Source of the DNA: CAYSCX01 sp964429575
Lineage (GTDB): Bacteria; Desulfobacterota; Binatia; Binatales; Binataceae
DNA: 64,000 bases
Direction: 5' to 3'
Assembly: GCA_964429575.1 (NCBI GenBank)
Contig: CAYSCX010000003.1
Location: 62,001 to 126,000, forward strand
Shown here: positions 26,581-37,012 of the stretch, piece by piece
Numbering within the stretch: position 1 is the stretch's first letter
Layout: each line of letters starts with the position of its first letter
Program-made: the position numbers and the translations under genes
Notes under the pieces: generated by a model
The model's input: the letters and a program-made list of their open reading frames with translations, nothing else
Told to the model about the DNA's origin: nothing
The model's database searches: none

Positions 26581-26904
26581 TGCGAGCCGGTTGCGGGAAT
26601 TATCTTGTTATCGACGCCCATCGAGTTTCGCGGACTCGACGTCGAGCAGGCGATCACGCGCGTCGAAGCGCCCATCTTGTTCATCGAGTCGGAGGGCGAT
26701 GTGCTCGTCGCAGGGGAGCCGCAGATCCTGTACCGGAGCGCACACGCGCCAAAGTCTCTGAAGGCATTTGCGGGTTCCGCGCACGGAACATCGCTGCTGC
26801 GCGGCCCCTACGCGACGCAGGTGCAGAGCCTGATGATGAGATTCATCGCGGACCACGACGGGCAGGCTCCCAGAGCCGACACGGCCATGACTCCGACGCG
26901 CTAG
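26581..26904 (+). pseudogene. C-terminal remnant of an alpha/beta hydrolase
   Basis: The frame encodes VAGIILLSTPIEFRGLDVEQ, then APILFIESEGDVLV and FAGSAHGTSLLRG. These are the last strands of an alpha/beta hydrolase with the catalytic Asp (in EGDV) and His (in SAHGT). The N-terminal half with the nucleophile Ser is missing; upstream sequence in this frame is unrelated and Cys-rich. Its stop codon shares one CTAG with the stop of the opposite-strand amidohydrolase (26901). Confidence 0.7.
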
Positions 26905-28073
26905 GTCGTCAAACGCGGGTAGAAGCGCAGCGGGTTTTCGGAGAGCAGCGCGCGCTTGTGAGCCTCGGTGAGGCGCGAGTGCTTCACAATGATCTGCGCC
27001 GCGTCGGGAAAACGCGCGTCGAAGTGCGGATAGTCCGACGCCCACATTAGCCGTCCCGCGCCGAGCATCGCGAGCGCCTCGGGCAGCAGATCCTCATCGG
27101 GGTCGAACGTGAAGAAGCATCGCTCGCTGCGCATCTGCTCCGACGGCTTGCGCGTGAGATGCGGCGTGTGACGCGCGAAATGTTCGTAGTGGCCGTCCAT
27201 GCGCTCCGCCCACCACGGCACCCACGAGATTCCACCCTCGAAGAATCCGAATCGAAGCCGCGGGTAACGCTCGAACAAACCGCCGCCTACAACCGACGCC
27301 ATCGCGCGCATCTGGTGCCACGCATGTCCGGTGAGATGCATCATGAACATGTTGTTGCCGACATCGGCGCGCCCGGGCGCGAAAGGTGGACGGTCGGTAC
27401 CGCCGTGGAAGCAGATCGGCATGCCCTCGTCCTGGGCGGCGCGATATAGCGGGTCGAAGTACGGATGGTCCGCGAGCCGGCCGTCGAGGTTTCCGAACGT
27501 CATGATGCCGACGCACCACGGCTCACGCGCGAGCCACTTCACTTCGGCGGCGCACAAATCCATCGAACGCTGCGGCACGATCCCGACCGCGCGAATGCGA
27601 GCAAGATTCGCGAAGCAGTACTCGCCGACCCAGCGGTTATACGCACGCGCGAGCGCTGCCTCGAACTCCGCATCGGTGGCGGCGCACACCGACGTCGCGA
27701 CCGTCGCGAAGCACACCGCGAGGTCGATGCCCTCCTTGTCCATGTCGCGGATGCGTTCGAGGGGATCGTATCCACCAGCCGGCGACGCGAGCGGGTGATT
27801 TCGCCCCGACGGCAGCTTGCCGAGACCGGAAACCTCATCCACTTCGCCGAGCGGTCGCTCTGCTGAGCGCCAATCGGGCAGAAGCGCCGGAATTATTCCG
27901 AGGTTCCCCGCGCCGGCGTGCGTCAGCAACTCGTCGGCGCGCTTGCGAAACTCGGGTTCGATGTGAGTGCGGTACAACGATGCGGGCTCCGTCACGTGCC
28001 CATCCGCGTCAATTATTCTGAACCCGCCGATCGCCACGATATTGCTCGCGCCGATTGTCAGCGCGCGCCGCAT
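26901..28073 (-). CDS. Amidohydrolase-2 family protein
   Basis: 390 residues. It has the N-terminal RIIDADGHVTEPASLY metal-binding opening, CFHGGTDRPP in the middle, EGGISWVPWW and the ASDYPHFDARFP Asp/His segment near the end. This matches PF04909 metal-dependent hydrolases/decarboxylases. It is related in plan to the protein at 4724-5869. There is no good ribosome site at 28073, so a GTG 12 codons inside is an alternative start. Stands alone; substrate unknown. Confidence 0.9.
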   Translation of the reverse strand: MRRALTIGASNIVAIGGFRIIDADGHVTEPASLYRTHIEPEFRKRADELLTHAGAGNLGIIPALLPDWRSAERPLGEVDEVSGLGKLPSGRNHPLASPAGGYDPLERIRDMDKEGIDLAVCFATVATSVCAATDAEFEAALARAYNRWVGEYCFANLARIRAVGIVPQRSMDLCAAEVKWLAREPWCVGIMTFGNLDGRLADHPYFDPLYRAAQDEGMPICFHGGTDRPPFAPGRADVGNNMFMMHLTGHAWHQMRAMASVVGGGLFERYPRLRFGFFEGGISWVPWWAERMDGHYEHFARHTPHLTRKPSEQMRSERCFFTFDPDEDLLPEALAMLGAGRLMWASDYPHFDARFPDAAQIIVKHSRLTEAHKRALLSENPLRFYPRLTT

Positions 28074-28197
28074 CGCAAGTCAACGCGCGACGTGATGTTC
28101 ACGGCAAGCGCGTTGCCGGTTGCGCGCGACGGTCTCGGTTGAAACAATGCATCGACGCCGCGCGCCCTGAGGCTCGCGGCGCTGAGCTAATCTCGGG

Positions 28198-29244
28198 ATG
28201 CGCCGTCTCGAAACTATCATCATCGTCCTCTCGCTCGGCTTCTACGTCTGGTTCGTTTGGCATTTCGGTCCGTCAGACATGTTGGGCTACATCCGGCTCG
28301 CCGGCTGGGGCCTCGTCATCACAATCTCGCTCGAAGCCGTCTCCCGCGCGCTCAACACGATCGCGTGGCGGGCCACGATCAGCCGCTATCCAAAGAACCT
28401 GGGCTTCGCGGAGCTGTTCGTGGCGCGAATCGGCGGTGAGGCGGTCGACTACATCACGCCGTCGGCACAGCTCGGCGGACAATTCGTGATGGCGCTCGCG
28501 GTTCGCAACAAGGTCAGGATGCCGATCGGGCTGGCGAGCGTGGTCATCGCGGCGCTCACCGAAGCAGTCGGGCAGATCATGTTCATCGCGCTCGCGCTGC
28601 TGCTCTCAGTTCATCTGCTGCCCGGCGCAGCGAAGATGTTCTGGCCAATCGCGGGAGGATTTTCGCTGGCGATCGCGCTCGCGTTCGGATTGTTCTGGGT
28701 ACAGACGCGGCGCCCGTTCTCGTACCTGTGGAAGACTGCGGCGAACTTCGACTTCGCACGCATCAATAAGTACCAAGTGAAAGAGTCAGCCGCCGAAGCG
28801 GACCAGTTGCTGATCGACTTCTATGCCAACCATCGCGGCCGGCTCGCGCTGTCATGCGCGCTGTTCTTCCTGGCGTGGAGCCTCGGTGTAATCGAGATTT
28901 ACATCCTTCTCCATCTGCTCGGCGTACCGGCGACGTTCGCAACCGCGCTGCTGGTCGACGGCCTCGGCCACCTAATCGAACGCGTGACGTTCCTGGTGCC
29001 GGCCAAACTGCTGAGCCAGGAGGGCGGCAAGGCGTTGATTCTTGCGCTGCTTGGCTACCCGCCCGACATAGGCTTCGTAGTCGGGCTGCTGCGGCGCGCC
29101 AAAGAGATGGTGTGGGTGCTCGCCGGGCTTGGCGGACTCGCGATTCATCGCGCGGTGTCGGAGCGCCGGAGCGCATCAGCCACCGGATCGGATTCGGAGA
29201 TGCTCGAGGCGCCGCGCGCTCAAGGAGGCCAGTCGATATCGTGA
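28198..29244 (+). CDS. Lysylphosphatidylglycerol-synthase-TM-domain (UPF0104) membrane protein
   Basis: 348 residues with about seven to eight hydrophobic helices. The family signature is visible in RIGGEAVDYITPSAQLGGQF (near residue 80) and PAKLLSQEGGKALILALLGY (near 270). Proteins of this type are flippase-like domains found alone or fused to lipid aminoacyl transferases. No transferase domain is present. It overlaps the next gene by 4 bp (GTGA), implying translational coupling. A role in lipid or hopanoid-like lipid handling is possible but unproven. Confidence 0.9.
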   Translation: MRRLETIIIVLSLGFYVWFVWHFGPSDMLGYIRLAGWGLVITISLEAVSRALNTIAWRATISRYPKNLGFAELFVARIGGEAVDYITPSAQLGGQFVMALAVRNKVRMPIGLASVVIAALTEAVGQIMFIALALLLSVHLLPGAAKMFWPIAGGFSLAIALAFGLFWVQTRRPFSYLWKTAANFDFARINKYQVKESAAEADQLLIDFYANHRGRLALSCALFFLAWSLGVIEIYILLHLLGVPATFATALLVDGLGHLIERVTFLVPAKLLSQEGGKALILALLGYPPDIGFVVGLLRRAKEMVWVLAGLGGLAIHRAVSERRSASATGSDSEMLEAPRAQGGQSIS

Positions 29245-30053
29245 AGTTCGGAGTGTCCGCCGTGGTTGTGCTCGCGATGATGATCTCCGTGCCGGCGTCG
29301 GCCGGGGTGGTGCTGCAGAGGCGACAGACGATCAATAGCGGAGGCCAGCAGCGCAGCATCGAAGAGACCGTGATGATCCAGGGCGCCAAGGAAAAGCGAA
29401 CCGTGGAGCACCTGGACATCATCACCGACCTCGAGGCCCGCAAAGTTACCACCATCGATCACACCTCCAAGTCCTACGTCGAGACGGAGTACCCTCCGCC
29501 GACGGCGCCCGCGGGGGCGATCGCGATGCAGCTGGGTCTTGTCGTGGATTACTCGCAACAGAGCGGGGAGCGCATGGTGGCCGGATATAAGTGCGAGTAC
29601 TACAAGGGCGTGCGCACCAGCCGGGTCGCCGAATTAGTCATCACGCAGTGCGTCACCACCGATGCGCCGGGCGCCGATGCGTACAGCGCGTTCGACCGCC
29701 AGCGAATCGAAGTTCTCAAAGCTGAACACGCCAACGTGTCGAATCATCTGCCGCCCGGCATGCCGCTCGAGGTAACGCTCAGCGTGGCGCGCGCGATGCC
29801 GGCTACGCGCGATACCGATCCTGAGAAACTTCGCGGGTTGCAGGAGATGATCGCCAAACAGCCAAAGACGAGTGCGACGACCGAGGTGCTGAAGGTGGCC
29901 GCCCGCAATCTTCCCGCGGACACGTTCAACGTACCCAAGGGCTACACGCGGCGTGAGGCGAAGCAGATGATACGGCCGCCCATGCTCAACATGCCGCCGA
30001 CACGCGAGAGGCCGCCCGCCGGAGGAGGTCCACTCAGACGCGACGCGAATTGA
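29241..30053 (+). CDS. Exported DUF4412-like protein
   Basis: 270 residues from the GTG at 29241, chosen because AAGGAGG lies 12 bp upstream and a signal peptide (VSAVVVLAMMISVPASA) starts there. The longer open frame upstream overlaps the membrane protein and is a shadow. The mature part has beta-strand-like repeats (KVTTIDHTSKSYVETEYP), a YKCEYYKG segment and a Pro-rich tail. It resembles DUF4412-type periplasmic proteins. Coupled to the UPF0104 protein, suggesting an envelope role. Confidence 0.8.
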   Translation: MKFGVSAVVVLAMMISVPASAGVVLQRRQTINSGGQQRSIEETVMIQGAKEKRTVEHLDIITDLEARKVTTIDHTSKSYVETEYPPPTAPAGAIAMQLGLVVDYSQQSGERMVAGYKCEYYKGVRTSRVAELVITQCVTTDAPGADAYSAFDRQRIEVLKAEHANVSNHLPPGMPLEVTLSVARAMPATRDTDPEKLRGLQEMIAKQPKTSATTEVLKVAARNLPADTFNVPKGYTRREAKQMIRPPMLNMPPTRERPPAGGGPLRRDAN

Positions 30054-30099
30054 GCCGACGCTGGCGGACACGACGCGGCTCGTTAACGCTTCCAAACGC

Positions 30100-30136
30100 A
30101 AAACGACCGGGACCTGCTGGCCCCGGTCGTTTTTTT
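30100..30136. terminator. Bidirectional intrinsic terminator
   Basis: A strong stem AAAACGACCGGG / CCCGGTCGTTTT with a nine-nt loop is followed by seven T on the plus strand and preceded by an A-run that serves the minus strand. It lies between the convergent genes ending at 30053 and 30160. Confidence 0.93.
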
Positions 30137-30159
30137 CATGTGTATGATCGCGTGACGCT

Positions 30160-30789
30160 TCAGTGCGCGGCCGACGCCTGCGCTGCCGGTTGATTCAACG
30201 CGGCGCACGACTCGTAGAGCCACTTCGTCGTTGACAGCTCGTCCTCGGCGAAAAGCCGCAGCGCCTCTTTGGTCTGTATGTCTTCCTTGATCAAATCGGC
30301 GAACTCGCAAATCGGCTTGATCGCATCCTCGGGCTTTCCGATGGTGCCCGTGATCTTGAGCAGCTTCTCAGTGTCGGGGATGTTGGGATCACCAAGGTAC
30401 GCGCAGAACTTGCGGCCTTCTTCGGTAGTGCCCGCGCGCTGGTCGCCGCCGAGTTCCGCCACGCGCTGCGCGAATACGCGCGCGTGGTACGCCTCGCGCT
30501 CCGCGATCATTCTGAGCCCCGTGCGGATGCAGTCCGTCTTGCAGGCGGCCGCCCACCCGGTAAACGCCTCGCCGCCGTTCGCCTCGCCCGCGCGAACCTT
30601 GTCGAGAAAGCTGACAATCGCAGTGCGCTCGTTCTTGTAATCGCGGCCGAACGCGCGGAATTCGCCTGCACCGTTATGCATCGGCGCGCCGTTTTCGAGC
30701 GCCGCCATCTCGTGCTCGAAGGTGGCCTCCGAGATGATGCCGCCCCGATACGCGCGCAGCAGTTGTTTGAATTCGAAATCACGCCCCAT
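30160..30789 (-). CDS. Ferritin-like helical protein
   Basis: 209 residues from the ATG at 30789, which has GGAGG seven bases upstream; an in-frame ATG at 30831 lacks one. The sequence is helical with Glu/His pairs in spacing typical of ferritin-like diiron folds: NERTAIVSFLDKV, IAEREAYHARVFAQRV and IQTKEALRLFAEDELSTTKW. Cys residues occur in ACKTDC and in RKFCAYLG. Actual metal binding is not assured. A shared terminator separates it from its convergent neighbour. No function assigned. Confidence 0.8.
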   Translation of the reverse strand: MGRDFEFKQLLRAYRGGIISEATFEHEMAALENGAPMHNGAGEFRAFGRDYKNERTAIVSFLDKVRAGEANGGEAFTGWAAACKTDCIRTGLRMIAEREAYHARVFAQRVAELGGDQRAGTTEEGRKFCAYLGDPNIPDTEKLLKITGTIGKPEDAIKPICEFADLIKEDIQTKEALRLFAEDELSTTKWLYESCAALNQPAAQASAAH

Positions 30790-30910
30790 GGGCTTGTCCT
30801 CCGGATTTGACAGTCGTTGGTTGTTCAGCAATGAGGATATTGCGCGGGTTTCGATCTTGTCAAATCGGTTTCTTGACGCGGAATGCTGCGTTCGATTCGC
30901 GCGAATGACA

Positions 30911-31750
30911 CTACGCGTCGATCGCTGGCGGCGCGACGCGCTCGCTACCCCTCAGAATCTCGTACTGCCTATCCGGCGCATTGCACAGAGCGCCGGTCTC
31001 AACGACTCTCGCGCCTTCGGGGGCGTATTGAAGGATGTAGGTCTTTCGAACCTCGCGCGTGAGGTTCGGTCCGGTGCGATGCGGCGTCAATGATGAGAAC
31101 ACCACGATGCTCCCGGCGCGCGCGGGCGCCTGCGTCGCCTCGGGACCATCGTCGGCGCGGCACTCGTAGCCCAATTCCGTCGTCCAGTGGTTGAGTGTTC
31201 CCCGTAGGTGCCCACCGGCCGCCACCCACGGGCATCCATTCTCAACCGTCGCATCCGTCAGCGCGATCCAGCACGTCAAATACGCCTGCGGTTCGATATA
31301 CGTGTAGCCATTGTCCTGATGCCACGGGAACGGTTTGGGGTATTCTGGTTTCTTGTACACCGCCTGATCCCAATAGAGCCTCACGTCCGGACCGATCAGA
31401 TCGTGGCACAAATCCCCGAACAGCTTGCTCGCCGAAAACTCGCGCAACACCTGCGAACGCTTGACGAGATGAACCGTGAAGGTGATGCCGTCGGCTTCCG
31501 CAATGAACATTCGCCTGCCGGGTTGCGCGCGCAGGTATTCCTCCACGCGCGCTTCGACGGGATCGATTGCCGCGGCTACGCTCGCGATCGTCGATGCGTC
31601 GATCGCATTATCGAGTACGAAGAACCCGCGTTCGTTGAATGACTGCGCCTGTGCTTCGTCGATGATCCGAAACGGCCCGCGCACCGGCGTCCACGCGAAC
31701 CCGCGATTGAGCGGATGAAGTTCTGTCGCGATGCCTGCTCCGGTGCTCAT
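30911..31750 (-). CDS. Phytanoyl-CoA dioxygenase (PhyH) family protein
   Basis: 279 residues. The Fe(II)-binding HxD is in PFPWHQDNGYTYIEPQ and the distal His in SSLTPHRTGPNLTREVRKTY, where the Arg is expected to hold 2-oxoglutarate. These enzymes hydroxylate diverse acids, acyl-CoAs or secondary metabolites. It starts 7 bp after the stop of the membrane Fe-S oxidoreductase on the same strand, so the two are probably cotranscribed. Coupling to lipid or branched-acid catabolism is suggested by the nearby ETF genes. Confidence 0.92.
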   Translation of the reverse strand: MSTGAGIATELHPLNRGFAWTPVRGPFRIIDEAQAQSFNERGFFVLDNAIDASTIASVAAAIDPVEARVEEYLRAQPGRRMFIAEADGITFTVHLVKRSQVLREFSASKLFGDLCHDLIGPDVRLYWDQAVYKKPEYPKPFPWHQDNGYTYIEPQAYLTCWIALTDATVENGCPWVAAGGHLRGTLNHWTTELGYECRADDGPEATQAPARAGSIVVFSSLTPHRTGPNLTREVRKTYILQYAPEGARVVETGALCNAPDRQYEILRGSERVAPPAIDA

Positions 31751-31757
31751 CGCACTC

Positions 31758-33863
<2,106 letters not shown>

Positions 33864-33959
33864 TTGAGGCTCCGATCCGGCGCGCGTCGCGCTCACCTGT
33901 CTTAAATCAGACCCCGCCGAGACAATTCAATCCGCAGGCGCCGCTCGCCGATCCGCCAC

Positions 33960-34006
33960 TCCCTCGCCGGTTCCTTGACGGGAGAGGGCCAAGGTGAGGG
34001 TGCAGG
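33960..34006 (+). repeat. Solo relic related to the CTAG-element core
   Basis: Between the Fe-S oxidoreductase start and the ABC-F stop, a GACGGGAGAGG then GTGAGGGTGCAGG pattern resembles the CGGGAGAGAC and GTGAGGGCGCAGG run inside the element at 56179-56366. No flanking hairpins or CTAG ends are present, so this is at most a fragment. Confidence 0.4.
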
Positions 34007-34013
34007 TCCCTCT

Positions 34014-35507
34014 TCACCTCACCCACACTCTCCGCTCCGCCAATCTCCACTCGATCGTTGTGCATCGCCGTGCGAGCAACTCGTCGTGCGTCACCACCAG
34101 GAGCGCGCCCGGATACTCCGCGAGCGCCTCCTCGAGCCGCTCGATCGCCGGAATGTCGAGATAATTGGTCGGTTCGTCGAGCACGAGCGCCCAGACCTGA
34201 CGGCCGAGCCCGGATGCGAGCGCCAATTTGCGCGCCTCGCCGGGCGAGGGTGCGCGCGATGCGAGCAGACGCTCGGGATCGACTCCCAGCGCCGCGACCA
34301 GGGTCAGCACGCGCGAACGCTCATCGCCGCGAAGTTCGCGCACCGACTCCAGAAGCGCCGCCGCGTCCCGGTCGGCAAGCTCCTGCGGAAGGTGGAGCAA
34401 CCGCTCCGCGGGTATGCGCGCGCCGGCTACCAACTCTCGCAGCAGCATGGTCTTGCCGATTCCGTTGGGGCCGGTGAGGCGGATTTTCGCATTGCGATCG
34501 ACCCAGACATGGACGTCTCCCAGCAGAAGTTTCGCGCCAGCGCTGACCGACTCGGCATCCAGCGCGAGCACGCGTGCCTGCGGGGCCGCAACGTAGTCGA
34601 CGAACAGCGCGCGCCCCTTGTCCTTGCGGAACGTGAACTCCTGAAGGCGCTCGATCGTGCGCTCGACGCTCGCGCGCACGACGCCCACGTCGCGCGAGAG
34701 GCGCGCCGATGCGGCGCGCGCCATTCCCGTCGCGCGCTTGTCGGTGGCGTCGTGATCGCGTGGACCCTTCATCCGATGTCGGGCGTTCGTGGCGAATGTC
34801 GCAGCCGACGCGAGCCTGCGCTTGTCGGCGAGCCGCCGGCGCAGCACGTCGCGCTCATGCTTGAGCCGCTCGTACTCGGCGAGACGCGCACGCTCCTCGG
34901 CCTCCCATGCGCGCTTCGCATCGGAGTAGCCGCCGCGAAAGATCCGCGCCGCGCCGTCATGCACGCGAATCGTGCAGATGGTCAGCTCATCGAGCAGCGC
35001 GCGATCGTGCGACACGATAATTCCGATTCCGCGAAAGCGGCGAAGCCCGGCGAGCAACAAATCGCGCGCCTCGGAGTCGAGATGGTCGCTCGGTTCGTCG
35101 AGTACCAGCACACCCGGCTCCGATGCGAGCGCCGCGCCCACCTGCCAGCGCTTACGCTCGCCCGGCGACATGGTAGGCCAGCGCGAGAGCGCCGCGTGGT
35201 CGAGGCGTAGCTCGCCGGTCACGCGGCGCGACTCTCCGTCGGTCGCGGCGGCGAGCGCTTCGATGTCCGCGGTGCGGCGCTCGACGGTCTGCTCGCAGTA
35301 GCGCACTAACAGCGTCGGCGGGTCGACCCGCACATGCCCCGAACTCGGATCGAGCGCGCCGATGACGAGCCGCAGCAGCGTTGTCTTGCCGGCGCCGTTC
35401 GCGCCGACCACAGCAGTCCAGCCGGTGGCGAGCTGCAACGTTACGTCACGCAGAAGTACGACGGCGTCGGAATATGAAAATGAAACGTGATCGAGGCGTA
35501 CAAACAC
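34014..35507 (-). CDS. ABC-F family ATP-binding protein
   Basis: 497 residues with two ATP-binding domains and no membrane segment. Domain 1: GANGAGKTTLL, signature MSPGERKR and LVLDEPSDHLD. Domain 2: GPNGIGKTMLL, signature PSPGEARK and LVLDEPTNYLD. The linker is basic (RDVLRRRLADKRR) as in ribosome-associated ABC-F proteins. The GTG at 35507 has GGGAG eight bases upstream and is preferred over the ATG at 35555. ABC-F proteins act on the ribosome or give antibiotic resistance; the subfamily is undetermined. Signature motifs read SPGE in place of SGGQ. Confidence 0.93.
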   Translation of the reverse strand: MFVRLDHVSFSYSDAVVLLRDVTLQLATGWTAVVGANGAGKTTLLRLVIGALDPSSGHVRVDPPTLLVRYCEQTVERRTADIEALAAATDGESRRVTGELRLDHAALSRWPTMSPGERKRWQVGAALASEPGVLVLDEPSDHLDSEARDLLLAGLRRFRGIGIIVSHDRALLDELTICTIRVHDGAARIFRGGYSDAKRAWEAEERARLAEYERLKHERDVLRRRLADKRRLASAATFATNARHRMKGPRDHDATDKRATGMARAASARLSRDVGVVRASVERTIERLQEFTFRKDKGRALFVDYVAAPQARVLALDAESVSAGAKLLLGDVHVWVDRNAKIRLTGPNGIGKTMLLRELVAGARIPAERLLHLPQELADRDAAALLESVRELRGDERSRVLTLVAALGVDPERLLASRAPSPGEARKLALASGLGRQVWALVLDEPTNYLDIPAIERLEEALAEYPGALLVVTHDELLARRCTTIEWRLAERRVWVR

Positions 35508-35658
35508 TGAAACTGCTCCCGTGCGCGGCGCGCGTTCGCGCACCGATTGTCGCAATCAGACCGACTTGGAAGCAGCTATTTCCGCACGCCTTTGCGAACT
35601 CCTTGGAGAGTCGTTCGAGAATATCGACGGTGCGCCGACGGATCAATCGGCGCGAGCG

Positions 35659-36627
35659 TCAGAGCCCTTTCACGAATTCGACCATCAGCTCATTCACTTC
35701 CTTGGGACGTTCCTGCTGCGTCCAGTGACCCGCGCCGGGCAGCAACACCTTTTTCGTCAGATTCGGCACGTTCGCATCGAGGGTCGCCATCACGTTGTGC
35801 GCGCCGCCAACCATGTCGATTACGACATCGCGATCGCCGGCGACGAACAGGGTCGGTTGCCGGAGCTTTGCTCCGGCGAGAAAGGGCGTCAGCTCCCAGT
35901 TGCGATCGCTGTTGCGGTACCAGTTGATACCGCCGCGGAAACCGGCGCGCTTGAACTCGTTGGTGTAGAAATCAACGTCCGCTTCGGTGAGCCACGCCGG
36001 CAACTTCTTGGGCACGACGCCCGACTCGGTGAACTTCTTCGACTTGTCGAAGATGAAGTTCCAGCGCTCGTTCGGCGGCGGATCGCCCGACGCACCATAG
36101 AGGATCATCAGCATCGATCTGCGCACGTCCTCTTCGAGCTCCTTCTCGACTCTCCCCGGTTCCTGGAAATAGAGCTGGTAGAAGTTCTTATCGCCGGCCA
36201 TCGCCTTCATTCCGATCGTCGGGCGGACCTGGCCGCGCGGGAAGTAGGGCACGGAGAGCAGCACGACCGCGCGGAAAATGTCGGGACGGAGCAGCGCCGA
36301 CGTCCATGCGACGGGCGCTCCCCAGTCGTGACCCGCAATTATCGCTGTCTCCGCTCCGAGTGCGTTCACCAGCCCAACGATATCGCCCGTCAGTTGTAGG
36401 ATGTTGTACGCCTCGATCGGCTCGGGCTTGTCAGTCTGTCCGTAACCGCGCTGATCCGGTGCGACCACGTGAAAGCCCGCGGCTGCGAGCGCAGGAATCT
36501 GATGCCGCCACGAGTACCAGGACTCCGGCCATCCGTGGCACAGCACGATTAGTGGGCCGTCGCCCTGTTCCGCGACGTGCATTTTGATGCCGTTGGTATC
36601 GACGAATCGATGCTTGAGTTCGGACAT
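35659..36627 (-). CDS. Epoxide-hydrolase-like alpha/beta hydrolase
   Basis: 322 residues. The oxyanion motif CHGWPESWYSWRHQ, nucleophile Asp in GHDWGAPVAW, acid in AGDRDVVIDM and base His in GAGHWTQQERP are all in place. A cap domain with Tyr residues (FYQLYFQEPG) fits soluble epoxide hydrolases. These open epoxides to diols via an aspartyl ester intermediate. GGAGAG precedes the ATG. Some haloalkane dehalogenases share the scaffold, but HGWPES and HDWG favour epoxide hydrolase. Single gene. Confidence 0.92.
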   Translation of the reverse strand: MSELKHRFVDTNGIKMHVAEQGDGPLIVLCHGWPESWYSWRHQIPALAAAGFHVVAPDQRGYGQTDKPEPIEAYNILQLTGDIVGLVNALGAETAIIAGHDWGAPVAWTSALLRPDIFRAVVLLSVPYFPRGQVRPTIGMKAMAGDKNFYQLYFQEPGRVEKELEEDVRRSMLMILYGASGDPPPNERWNFIFDKSKKFTESGVVPKKLPAWLTEADVDFYTNEFKRAGFRGGINWYRNSDRNWELTPFLAGAKLRQPTLFVAGDRDVVIDMVGGAHNVMATLDANVPNLTKKVLLPGAGHWTQQERPKEVNELMVEFVKGL

Positions 36628-36772
36628 GGCATCTCTCCGGGAAGTTTCGGCGCGTGTCGCCCGAGCGCCATTGTCGCCACGGCCGCGACGCGTGTCTAAC
36701 GAAATCTGCTCGGTGCGCCAGACCGTCGCTCTGCGATCGACGTACTACTCTGAGACGGAGGTGAATTAGACG

Positions 36773-37012
36773 ATGGCGATTCGTGGAGCATTGAGCCACA
36801 TCGACATGACGATCACCGATCCTCGGCAAGCGATTCCATTTTACGCGGCTTGCTTCGCGGCGCTCGGCTACCGGCGGATGCGAGTCGATCTGCCTGAATT
36901 CACGGGAGACCGGCCGGAACGAGCCGCGCTCGAATCCTTGAACGAAAAACGCCGCGTTTCGGAATCGCGGCGTTCGGCGCAAAGCGCGAAGCGGTCCGTC
37001 ACGCGTGCTTGA
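36773..37012 (+). pseudogene. Truncated VOC-family gene
   Basis: A GGAGGTGA ribosome site is followed by a good VOC N-terminus: ALSHIDMTITDPRQAIPFYA then CFAALGYRRM. Homology stops after about 50 codons (LPEFTGDRPER). The frame then runs through the etfA terminator hairpin and ends at 37012 on top of the opposite-strand etfA 3' end. The C-terminal half of the VOC fold is missing. Translation may still occur, but the product would be incomplete. Confidence 0.75.
36944..36974 (-). terminator. Intrinsic terminator of etfBA
   Basis: On the minus strand the stem AACGCCGCG / CGCGGCGTT with a nine-nt loop is followed by TTT and a further CG. It starts 25 bp after the etfA stop. It interrupts the truncated VOC frame on the other strand. 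Confidence 0.88.

Noticed and set aside
28854..29240. Open frame extending the exported protein upstream by 129 codons
   Set aside because: It overlaps the whole 3' end of the membrane protein gene and is arginine-rich shadow sequence; the GTG at 29241 has AAGGAGG and a signal peptide.
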